From NCBI GenBank assembly GCA_013397435.1, contig VZRG01001492.1, positions 4,754-68,753 on the forward strand: a stretch of DNA of 64,000 nt, read 5' to 3'. The stretch is from Erythrocercus mccallii (Eukaryota; Chordata; Aves; Passeriformes; Dicruridae). A model generated the notes under the pieces. The model did not search any database. It saw only the letters and a program-made list of their open reading frames with translations, and was not told the origin of the DNA. A program made the position numbers and the translations under genes. Shown here piece after piece: positions 38,247 to 49,700 of the stretch. How positions within the stretch are numbered: the first letter of the stretch is position 1; every line of letters begins with the position of its first letter.

Positions 38247-41200
38247 CAATATGAATAATAATGTTTACAAATAAAGTATGCTTTTTGAACCCATTTCTCT
38301 ATACATAAATGGGGGCATCTAAATCACGAGGAAAGATCCCACATGACACCATCTAGAATCAGTAAGCAACTGCTTACTATCATTGTACACTAGCTACATT
38401 ATAAAATTAAAAATGCAGTTTTAGAAATTCCACAGGAAATTATGTATATTAAAACATGTGGTCTCAAATTTCCTTCTGTTTACATATTACAGATTCCTAA
38501 AATAAGTTTGTTACCTACCTGCATCTTCTACAGACAAGTTGCCTCTTTTTCACAATTTACAAATAAAATTCTATTTACTACCTTGCATATGGCAAAGCCA
38601 TGCACCACATACAAACCTAATAAACTATGAGAAACAATGAGCCATCTGAAACAGACAGGAGAGAAAAAAAGCATGTTTCACCAAATAAAACACAATTTTT
38701 TACTACCTTTGCTACATTATTATACTATTTCCTGAAAAAAAAATGTTTCCCTAGCTAATAAAGTTGAATACATTAGCATTTACCAAGTATTATGAGTGCC
38801 ATTGATACAACATATAAACTAAGCTGGTTTAAGGAAGTACTGCTGAACATAGATAATTCATAAGGGAAGAATATATATATAAGAGTGTATTTCGAGCAGT
38901 ATTTATGTGTTTTAACTTATTCTCCTCGTTTTAGCAATTAGTTTAGGGTCAGCAGAATTTTAGTTGTCCTTCAGTGTATTAGAATACGATCTACAAAACA
39001 AATGAAAAACAGCACAACACAAATCTTACTTGCCTATTACTTCCAAGTGTTACAGTAGCAGCATAATTATTAAAAAGGTTTACTGTATTGCCTTCTTGCA
39101 CAGCATCAATGTTTTCATATGACATACACAGCAAGCACTTCTCTTTCACAAGCATAAATATTTGCAGTATATAAAAAATGCACTGGTTTGTAACTATCAT
39201 CTGATTTTTAAAGAAAAATCATTACTCCATAGACTGTATCTTTCAGTATTAAAATCATGTCCATGTGAGGAGTAAGTAACTAGAAATGTTTTTCTGAATC
39301 GTGATCGAACTACACATGACCACACAAATGATACACAACCACCTCAAACCTCTTACCAAGAAACTTTGCAATCAAACTGGTTACTCAAGGCATTTAAGGA
39401 ACAGAACAAATTAAAAGTACAGGCTTCCTTGACTAAATATAAATAAATAAAGGGAAAAGTCATGTCAATTCTAGTGCTTTTTTTTCTTGACTTTTCCAAA
39501 AAATGAGTAACATTATAAAATACCTGAGCAGCATTTAGAAAGACACTGCTGTTGTTCCTATGCAAAACTGTATTTTCAAACATGGAAAATAAATTTTCCA
39601 GAAAAGAGGCCCACTTTTAACAGAATAGGAATATCAATGAGAAGCTGTAGGAAAAAAGCAGAATTACCATTCCAAAACTAGGTGAAGGGAGAGTGAGATA
39701 AGCTAGACCAGAGCCATGGACAGAGTTTGAAATAAAAACACGGGCCAAGCAGTGAGTCTAGGAATGAGATGGGATTGTTGCTCTGAGGAGTGGAGCTATT
39801 CAAAATCATCATTCACTGACAGAAAGAGTTCATAGCATAAGGAACGACAGCCAATTGGTTGTGTAAGTGGCAGGGATCCAAGAGCAAGATGCTAAGGCTA
39901 CAACCCTGCTTATTACTTGTCTGAGTGTCATTCTAGTTCAGTTTGACTTCCACTCAAAATCTGGGGAACACCAGAACAAAAATTGCCAGTTAAAATTAAT
40001 TTGCCCTCTTTGTGTTTCTGTACTAAGGATAGCCATGACACAGCAGAGCAATATTTTCATCACAAAGGATTCTTCCCCCATACCTGAAAAAGATTTGTTC
40101 AGGAAATTAAAGTGCCCTCGTTTGCTGCAGAAGGACAAAAACTGTTTACCTAGTGATAGAAGGGACTGCAAAAAGAGAAAAGGGAGATTCATAGTTAAAG
40201 CAATTAGGTTTCAAAGCAATACATTAAGTATTTAATTACACATTTCATGAGTTCCCCTCTGGCATGATCAATCAGCAAAGAGGCAGCTGGGTCAGTTTAT
40301 GGCATCATTGTTGTCTCCCATTCCCTCTTCTGCTGGATGCTATAACCTCCACAGTTTGAGACAACAAAACAGATGGACTTTAAGCAGGTAAAGACCTTTC
40401 ACAAAGTCAACCCAGTGTGTTTGAATAGCTCAAAGAGCATGACAATAAAGGCTTCTAAAGACGTCTAAACAATTGGGCACAAGGGAGTAAAATTGCTCAG
40501 GAAACCTTTCTTCTGACACCTCCTGAAGGGAAAGGACTGACTGCAGAATCATCATAACATGCTTTTAACATCTGCACTCCTGCAGTCTCTAACAGACAGC
40601 ACTGCTCATTGCAATAGGAAATTGAAGTTTTAAATGCATCAAAACCACAAAGAAAAACATTTTAGCTAGTGTTAAATATACACGAGTTTCCAACTGCTCC
40701 TTTTATCTTGGCCAGAAATAGGTAGAACAATTTAAATAACAGTGTTTCCCAAAGAGCCAGTATGGTGACAGGATGCCTGAACATTCTGAAAAAGCAGTCT
40801 TTGGGAGTGCTATGACATGTGTTGCAGTGCAGGTTTGAAAACAAACACACACCCCCCACCCCCAAACAAACAACAACAAAAACTCAAGCAAGTTGTCCAA
40901 CTATTTTTCACCCACTACACCAGGCTGGACTAGGTATGCACAGGTTAGCTACCAATTTTATTTCTTCCAGGGTATACAGGGAACAGCTGTGTGAACAGCA
41001 AACTGAGTGCTTCCTCCTATAAATGGCTATCTTAAGCCCAGAGCTTCTCTAACACCCCAGAGAAGGGCAGGGCTAGAGAGAAGCCTATTTTTGCCTGTAT
41101 CTTGTTCTACAGAGCCATAAACACTGGCTACATCTGCTGTATGCACAGTTTAAAAGATGGATTTCAGTGAGGCTTGACAAAATTCTTGGGAGCATTGCCT

Positions 41201-44200
41201 GGGAGACCATGGGACACTTCAGCTGACCCAGGCTGAATCATCCCACCTTGAGCTGACCAGAAAACTGAGGATCTGTACAATTTTTTCCACTTCTGTGAAA
41301 CCTGTACTATTCCCTCTCAAGTACAGTACAGACTAAGTTTGTTTTCAAACAAAATGAAAGAGAATTGCAGAAAGAAGCAGAAAAAGGGGGTAGAAGATAA
41401 TTTTTAGATGAACTTGATGTTCCATATTGATAAAGTAACATGCTGCTTTTTCTTCAAGGCTACCAATTCACACAGGAAAAACATTTATTTCCCTTGTGAG
41501 AGTAGACGAAAGGCATGGAAAAAGCAGATTGAGAGTGGAGACACTGCATATATGTAAAAAAGAAAAGAAAAAAAAGAAGATGAAGTTCATTATCCAGAAC
41601 TATTTATCTTCTAAAGGCATGAGCCTTTAGGCAGAATGTTACAGAAGACTTAGCCTTCCTCATTTCTGTAACTATTCAGTATTCCTTTCTTTCCACTCAA
41701 AACCATCTTCCTTTTCAGTTAACCTCCTTCTATTGAACTTTTGAAGGACTTCTGTTTCATTCCAAAGAGCTTCCAAAACTGAAACACCAAAAATAATAAA
41801 AAAACAAGAAACCCCCCCCATAAATTATGGATTTAATAATGAAAAGTAAAATATCTAGTAGATAAGTTTTATTGTGAATATTTGGAAATCCAGAGCAAGG
41901 GACACACCCCTTTATGAAAAATAAACATAGGTCAAGAACAAACTTCCTTTTCTGTTAAGTATTAACTAATCAGTCCATGATCTGTACATCTCTGACAAAT
42001 CTTCTAACAAAATCAAAAGAAATTGAAGTAAAGGCTACCCTAGCTTTGAAAGAAAGCTATTTCTGACAGTAATTCGAAGAGATATTTCAACACCAGGCAA
42101 GCTCCCTGCCACAAAGCCCAGAAACAAAAATTCTCTTTAGAAGATGCAAGCATTTGGGAGCACTCTGATTTTTCTAGTGAGAGACTCTGAAGACTACACG
42201 TAGTTTTACATTAGAAAACTGTACACATATAGATATATATGCACACACACGTGCACATTTTCACGTATTTTTTTCTTTATGCTCTTCTGTCAATCTCTTC
42301 TTACCAAATGGTGAGAATTTCCAAGGGAAATTACTTATTTTTTGTTTAAGGGGCAAATAGATTCATGCTTTTTTTACATCCGAAGTCATCTGCAGTACAG
42401 AGAAGTATAAACAGGAGGATATATAATTTCAGAGAAAGCTAAACAGTTTTTTGTCTATTAAGTAACTTCTTACTGTCATCCATGAAATCAAGTGCTGTAT
42501 TCAAGCAAGAAGTACGATTTATTGTGGAAAAATTCAGGACTACATTTCCCTTGATGGACTACTTGGTTGAACTGCTGGCACAAAAATTTACCTAGATTTG
42601 ACTGACAGTGAAAAGAGTGCTTTGGTTGTTTTAACACAGAAATTAAGGGATAAAGAAACAAGTCCAAGTAAGTGAAGCTGTTCATGCAGAAGTCACACCA
42701 ATATTTTAAATACACTACTAGCATACCTGTCAACCAGAGGGAGGAAAAGAAACTTCAGTCTCATTCCAACTGCACTACTGTAGTAACAAATGTGTAAGAC
42801 CAGTGGATGCTCTTTTATATGAAGAACACAGGCTGCTAAAAAGTAATTCCTCAAATGCTTTATCTTGTGTTCACTTAACACATAAATGTGTCCTACAGAC
42901 AGAAGCATTTCATTGGTGAACTATGTTGACAAACTGTCAAAATTTGGTTGAATGTATTTTAAGGGTGAAACATACATACCTACAGGGAAACTATTCTCAC
43001 AAAATCATAGAGTATAACAGAACCTTTGGTGTTTCTGAGATTATAGACACTGAAAATGGAGAGATTTATTACCTTGATTTTTCCAGCTTGGAATACCACA
43101 GGGTGTACACTGAAACCCCTGCTTTATAACAATTCAGTGCTACTTTAATCCACTTGAAATGAAGGAACGCTGCAAGTGAACAAGTCACTCTCACAAATTC
43201 TCCAGCTTATTAGCACTTCTTAAAAAGATACATTCAATGTGATAAAATTTTTTATACAGCAAATTTCAAGAGGATATTTTAAGACAATTCAAGAGAAATT
43301 CCAGAGGAAAAAAAACCCTTGAAAAATTAAGGAGGCAAGAAATCTATTTGTTAAATATAGCTTTTCAAAGAGTTGAGAATTACAAGACTTCAGAGGGAAA
43401 AATACTTCTGTTAGTGGTTTAACATCATTACAAAGGAAAACTCTCCGACTTAATTAAGAGACCAATTTTTTGTCAACTGGTATTTACCACGGCAAACACA
43501 ATGTGGCACTTGATTTTGGAACATGCATGACATACGTGACTATGCTGTAAGTATGTTCAATGATCAGCTGCAGTTACATTGCACTGAAGAGCCACTTGAT
43601 ATTTGATACTCAAAGTGTGTATCAGCTAAAAGGTATTCATTGCTTCTTCACTTCATACTGCAAAATCTACTCTAGTGCCTATGAAAGATGTGTCAAAAGC
43701 TAAAGAGGACCACAGCTATGTCTATGTTTGGTGATAGTGCATCAGTGTTTCCCTTGACAGCTTTGTAGGAATACATAGGTTTACTGTGTAAGTACAGTAC
43801 TTTTATAACTGTGCACTAAAGTTATTCTCACATGCTACACAAAGAATGCTAAGTAATACTATTTTTAACTGGATTCAGATTAGTGGTATTGCAGACAAGT
43901 GTTTTAACTACTTGAGCAAACTGACAAAATGCAAAAGGGCAAACTGCTAAGTCCTGTGACCATTTATAGTGCACTTCTTGATAGAAGCCCCGTATAACCA
44001 ATGCAGAGGATGCAGAAGCTATGAACTGTCAGCTCTCATAACGGAAGTATTTTTACTCTCAAGGATCACAGAACACATTTTAAAGATGTTTTGTTAGGTC
44101 TAATGTACAATTAAGGAAGGGAAGAAATGAGTTCAAACAAGGAGAAAGTCAATATTAAAGTCAGGTCAATGTCTGAATGGCCCAATCCTACACTCACCCA

Positions 44201-46292
44201 AAAAAGGGTGGCATTGGTATATTACCAAGTCAATAACCTGGAAGGAAATGGTAGCTTATGTTCTAAAGCATATCAAACTCTGAAAATGAAGTACTAAATA
44301 ATTCAATGCATTACTTATTAAACAAAAAGTAGAACTTTTAAAAAATAAAACTAGAAGTTGCATGAAGTAAAGACTTTGTGTCAAAACTCTTATTTTGCAT
44401 AAAAATACTTTTGTGGTTGTTGTTATGTTTAATAAAAGAATAAATCTAGAAAACAGAAGTATTGTCTCTCCCATCTGTTGATATGAAGAATTAGATTGGG
44501 TTTTGCTATTAGATTTTTCCAACATGCAGATCTTGTATGCAACCCCCGTGCGTTAGCATGGAAGGAACCCAATATGGTCACTGCTGGGAGTTACGTGCAG
44601 GCTTTGAGTGTTACAAGGCATGGGACTAAAGGTGGAGCTCTCATATTTTCCACTATCAGCAGCCATCATACTGAGAATTGTTAGTTTCAGAATACAAGAT
44701 AAATAGATTGATGGTAGCTTAGCTGGTAAAACATACCTTTATGGCATTTCTAATTTTCTCCTTAGTCCTAATGCTAAAAGAACAGTAGATGCTGAACAGC
44801 TTTCTAAACCCTCCTAGAACTAAAACATTAAATGGAATGTTTGAGCAGGGTGTAGGACAGGACAAATGAGATAATTCTGGTAATTTTGGAATAGTGCAAA
44901 ATCTTGAGAAAACTGCTTTATATTTTGGTTGGCTTGTTTGGGCTTTTTTTTGTATCTGTGATAAGTTAATGTATTATCCTATTTCTCATTATAGAAAATA
45001 CAGACATAGGACATCAGCATTAAAGTTCCAACAGTATACCGTACTTATATAGCCACAAAAAGACTTGTGAAGTATATCTACTAAATTTATCTTCTACACT
45101 GTATACTATGCTTTTTCCAAGACAAAGGAACCAAAAGTAAGCAAACATATTCCAAATGCTTGCATTCAAACAAATAGTTCCCAAAAATTTAAAACAGTAT
45201 TAAAATACAGAAACTTACTTTATCACTTTCAATATTATGAAATGTTCCTATTCCATGTTCAGTAAACACATATACATATACTTTTCTGAAATGCACATGA
45301 TCCAATCCAATACAGTTGTGTGTATATATATGTGTTCTAAATCTTGCACTCTTGCAGATTGACATTAGGTCCCTGCCTTCAATGCACGCCATGTACCTTT
45401 TACTTTTAAGAAACATTCTAAGATATTTCAAATAACATAGTATGAAAAAATCAAATCTTCCAGGGTCATCTTGTCAAATTTAAATTTTGTCTGAGATTTA
45501 ACTAAGTTTGCTAAAAAGCAGTTAAGTTGACATTCAAACAAAGCCAGCATATTTACAAAAGGTGAGCTAGATTTTAAAACTTGTATCAATAAACTGAAAC
45601 AGTATTTATTCAGCAGCAAGAGAAAACTCATATATTGTATTTTAAGAGCCACTTAATTCATACGGTTCCTGAAGCTGTAGTATAAGACCCGTGATAGTTT
45701 GTCAGGCTAGGATTGTCTATATATAAACTATATCGCAACCTCCACATAGTAACATGCTATTTTTATTTTATGTAACAGCAAAAAATGTTATCTTCCTTAC
45801 TGAGTTACAAAAGTATTAAAATTGTATTTTAAGAATTCTTACTAAAAATGTTTAAATATTAATTAGTTTTACATTTCTAAATTCTCTAATTTAATATCCA
45901 AGAAGTCGCATATGCCACTACAATTCAAAATTGAGTTCAATGAATTATACCCCAAATTATCTTCACGACCTAAAAGACTGAATAACAGCAAAACACACAT
46001 TTATGAGTGCACCTATTTTGTACAGCATTTGTTTTCCACCTACATGGTTTACAGCTATAAAAGAATCACTGACATGTTCCTTTAAGTGAGTAATAGCTAA
46101 GACAACATGTACAGATTTTAATTAAATTACTGCACAAGAATTGATGAAATAAATTACCGAAGAGCTCCTCTATGGCACCCTGAGTGAACAGATAGTAACA
46201 GACCTAAGTACTTCCTCATGGAATAAATGCACCATGACAAAGCACTGAGCTCCAAGCCAAGTGATAAAAATCCAGGTTTTAAAGACTTTTAC

Positions 46293-46298
46293 ACTTAC
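46293..46298 (-). other. Splice donor of the FBXW7 gamma exon
   Basis: Minus-strand GTAAGT directly after the CGG codon for the last arginine. It is a perfect vertebrate 5' splice-site core and leaves the exon in phase 0, as needed to join a shared exon that begins with the MKRK codons (established FBXW7 structure, from memory). Confidence 0.88.
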
Positions 46299-46445
46299 CC
46301 GCCTACGGCAGAAGGGCAAGCCCTGTGCAATGATGCTGATGCTAAATATCTTCATCACGGTTTGGTGTGGTAGAGGTTCTTTGGCGCTTTTAAGATCAAC
46401 AGGAACCAAGCCATGGTTGATGGCAGTTTTCCCAGGTTTGGACAT
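46299..46445 (-). CDS. FBXW7: FBXW7 gamma-isoform first coding exon (49 codons)
   Basis: Alternative first coding exon of F-box/WD40 protein 7, the substrate-recognition subunit of an SCF ubiquitin ligase that targets phosphorylated cyclin E, MYC, NOTCH and JUN; the gamma form is reported to be nucleolar. Seen directly: an ATG at 46445 (minus strand) opens 49 codons reading MSKPGKTAINHGLVPVDLK at the start and QGLPFCRRR at the end. The last exon base is 46299, followed immediately by a consensus GTAAGT donor (46298-46293) in phase 0. Start choice: adenine at -3, with in-frame TGA (46464-46466) and two TAG codons (46470-46475) just upstream. A short hydrophobic stretch (about residues 30-42, MKIFSISIIA) precedes the basic end. 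Identity rests on my memory of the human isoform, which I recall differing only near residues 7-9. The frame runs on into the intron to 46170, but that part is not coding. Shared exons encoding the F-box and WD40 repeats were not found at lower coordinates. Confidence 0.9.
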
Positions 46446-46760
46446 TTTATCGTTCTTACTTTGTCAAGTCTACTAACACTGCAAGAACATTGCTGAAAAC
46501 TTTGCTTTAAAGTTGCATTTTTTTATTTTTTTTTTTAAGTTTCAGACTGGTGAATCAGCTCCCCACAGCCTGCTGCCTTTGTCTCTCAACCTTCTCCTGC
46601 CAAGTGTCCTGACCTGTCTGCTGCTCAGTGAAGTGCAAGCTATCCTAGTATAGACAGGAATTAAACCACCAAGGGGCAGGCAGACTGCTCCTGTCAGTCA
46701 AACAGCTGGTGGACCTCCCCTGCAATGTCAGAAGAGTCCTTCTCCAAAAAGGGATCTGCA
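46446..46760 (-). promoter_or_regulatory. 5' untranslated and proximal upstream region of the FBXW7 gamma exon
   Basis: This is DNA upstream of the gamma ATG. Seen: no CpG clustering, a T-rich plus-strand tract at 46518-46536 (A-rich on the transcript strand), an E-box CAGCTG at 46703-46708, and a CArG-like CCAAAAAGGG with one mismatch at 46744-46753. A possible 3' splice site (TTCTTGCAG, AG at 46480-46479) lies about 35 bases before the ATG, so part of the leader could come from a separate upstream exon. No clear TATA box was found and the transcription start cannot be placed from sequence. Assignment as a promoter is inference from the literature view that each FBXW7 first exon has its own promoter. 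Confidence 0.4.
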
Positions 46761-49700
46761 GATTGAAAAAGAAGAAAATCATGACTGCCTGGAGTTTTAA
46801 TAAGCACAGTCACTTACCCTTGCACTTTAAAGGAAGAATTTTCTTTTAATTTTGTTTTGTTTTTAACAAGTTAGTATTACGCTTTCAGAAGGGGAATCCA
46901 AGGAGATTGCAACCTTCAGAGGGTGACGGTGTTGCTGCAGGATCAATTCTATCACTCCCTGAACAGATTTCTTCTGGACTGTCAATAAAATTAAATGAAA
47001 AACTGATCTGGACTTTACTGTTCCTCAGCCATGGTCTCCAAATTAAACATAGTATATTGTCCAAAATTTTAAAAAGGAAATAAAAATGGATTTTAAAAAA
47101 CTGAAAAAATATTAGTGTCTCCTAAAAACTGGTACAAAACTAGCTAATTTAATAAAAGTAAATGCTACATTGTGATTTTTAATTCCTTCCTCCTGGCCTT
47201 CCTTATGTACAGGTACTCCAGTCTGCACCTCTTCCTCTCTCCCTGCCACCACAGGGGGAGCAATATCCAGGTGGCTTTGGCTCTAAGGATGCAATGCTAC
47301 AGTAGTTTTCCCTCTTCTGGCCGATTCATTTCCCATGAGTTTGGATACCAGTCTGCTTCAGCCTATCCATCACACCAGTGGAAAGTAGGGGGGCTCTTCC
47401 TCCAAGAACATAGCATCTCTTGAAGGATGTGGTCTGCTTGCCCTTAGCAACACATCAAAGGCCCATTTTTCAGGAAAAAAGTTCTTACTCCACTGAATAA
47501 ATATACAAAGCAATGTCTAGTACTCAGATTTTCCACAATTAGTTTACTTCCATTTTGAATAATTTCTTGATCAAATTAGCTTTCCTAAAATGTCTCCATA
47601 TGTTCCCATAATCCTGTTCTGGTGCCTACACTTGGACATGTTTCTTAAAAACATATTCATATTTTGAAAACCTTTTTGAGCAAAACTAAGTAGCAAGAAA
47701 CAAAAGCCTCTGAAAATGTCTTATGAAACTGCTGATAAGAGATGCAGAAAACCATCAAAACTCTTGTACGAACTGAGTCAGTACAGTCCAAAACACAGTG
47801 AATAAATGACCATTAAGAAATCTTACAAGTCTCTTTATGCACAAACCAGCAAAGATAATTAACTGTATAATTATGTGAGGGCAAAAGAGGGAGTGCAGTA
47901 ATGCTTTAATGCTTGGAGAACAACAATGTAACTTGACAAAAGACAGCATTAAAATATGACTGTATTAGCATTTCCACTTAGCTCTTTGTTTCCCCTTCAA
48001 AAAGCCAAGCTGTAAGCATGTCTCATTTGCATATAGAGGGCCTCCCTGACCAAACATTTGCATGTGGAAAGTTTTTTATGAAAAAAAAAAGAAAAAACAT
48101 ATATAAAAATCCCTAAAATTTCATGGAGAATATAAATACATCACAGTAAGCACCTACTTATAACACAGTATTTTTCTCGGACAAACAAGACAATCCTTAT
48201 TTCTTTACAGATGTTGCATACAGAAAAGCTGTGACAGAATGCTGGGTAGCACAGTATTTTTTTGCACAGATGGCTGGTTTCTTTCTTTCCTACCATTCCA
48301 TTCAGATGTTACTCGAAAGCACATTTAGACATACATTTTCTTCTAAAAGACTCTTTACATTTCCTACTTAATACTTCCTGCTAAAACTCCAAGGAACAGT
48401 TTAGCATCAGCCTGTACACAACAGTAATGGCATTACTTTATAACTTCATTCTGAATTATTTCATATTTTACACAAATACTAGGCTTTCATTTGACTGCAA
48501 TGCTTCAGAAGAAATGTCTCGGAATCTCAGTTTTATTCAAATAAGAAAATTTCAAAGAGGGAAAAGAACAGCCTTTTGTTATGACTTTGAATAACTAAAG
48601 TGAAGAACAGAACCAAAAGCTCAAGAGAGATCAACTCACATACCCTATTGATGTATCATTCAAAAAGAAGCAACAGATCAGTTTTCCATTTTTGATGAAC
48701 TAGTCACCATCTCAGCTGTTCCAACAAAGTGTGAAGTTTAGCAAAATGTAATATATAATGTAATTATACAAACATCATTTGAGATCAGGATCAGATACAA
48801 CATTCTGTACAAAGCAAGCCTTACTTTCTCCTTTAACAAATATTCAATATTTTGTTTAGTTGCATACAAAATTGTCTGTATGCACTAAAAGGAACTGCTG
48901 AACTAAACTCAGTTTTAAGAGTATTTCATTGCACAATTGCTGAAAGAATTTGACAGTGTGCCAGACCACCAGCTCTTATTAGTTGATACAAGAGCCTAGC
49001 ATCTTGCTACTCTACAGGCTTACTCCCCCCTCTTTTTTTAAAAAATATTAGTTCATAAAGTGAGTGCAAAACAGAAACACAACTTGGCCCATTTACAGAT
49101 TTACATACAATTGGGGAGTAAACAAGACCCAAGTATCGCATTCTCCAAGCACTGCTCACCACACCAGTTCCAGTCACAGGTTATTCTCACACCTCTGAAA
49201 ACACAAAACTCGGGATTGTCAGCCCTTCTTCTTTTGTGGTTTGATATAAAGTCCCAGTGGTACATTGTTTTTCTCCAGGAACTTCCAAACTATCCTAGAG
49301 TAATTCCACAAGGACACATTTCTAGCTGGAAAAAAAAGGGATCATGTTCCTAAGTAGTGTAGTCCCCTCTTACTGGATAAAGCTAAGGCAAAATAAGGCA
49401 CTTTTTTTTTTGTGCAATGTGAAATTACAGAGCTAGATTTCATACTTTACCATAGCAATAAGAAAAAAATTAGGTTTTACCTGTGTCTATTTTCCCCTGC
49501 TTTTTTATCACTCTCTCACAGAAAAAAATACTTGCATTAGCAGATGAGATCTTGTCCCAATTTTACTTCCACTTATCATCACTCTAGTTTTTAGTCTTGT
49601 ACTTGCTACACATTGTTGACTGTGTCACTGTCTTACAGTAATGAGTAAAGGTCCCAGGCCAATGCTGGAAAGTGATAAACTTTTACTAAGTGAAAGTCCT

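Larger units (their letters stand above)
29742..46298. other. Intron-like sequence downstream of the FBXW7 gamma exon
   Basis: Transcribed as FBXW7 intron if the gene reads through to shared exons on the left. No second exon was found. It contains A/C-rich low-complexity stretches (about 30441-30505 and 40846-40880), a 16-bp palindrome followed by a tandem nonamer (35832-35869), a TAAT-type palindrome (36770-36781) and the GT/AT microsatellite (38191-38240). Confidence 0.6.

Noticed and set aside
38013..38274. Frames on both strands rich in alternating Y and I
   Set aside because: Produced by the GT/AT dinucleotide array.
46170..46298. Continuation of the FBXW7 gamma frame beyond CRRR
   Set aside because: It lies past a perfect GTAAGT donor and reads into intron until a chance stop; the conserved peptide ends at the donor.
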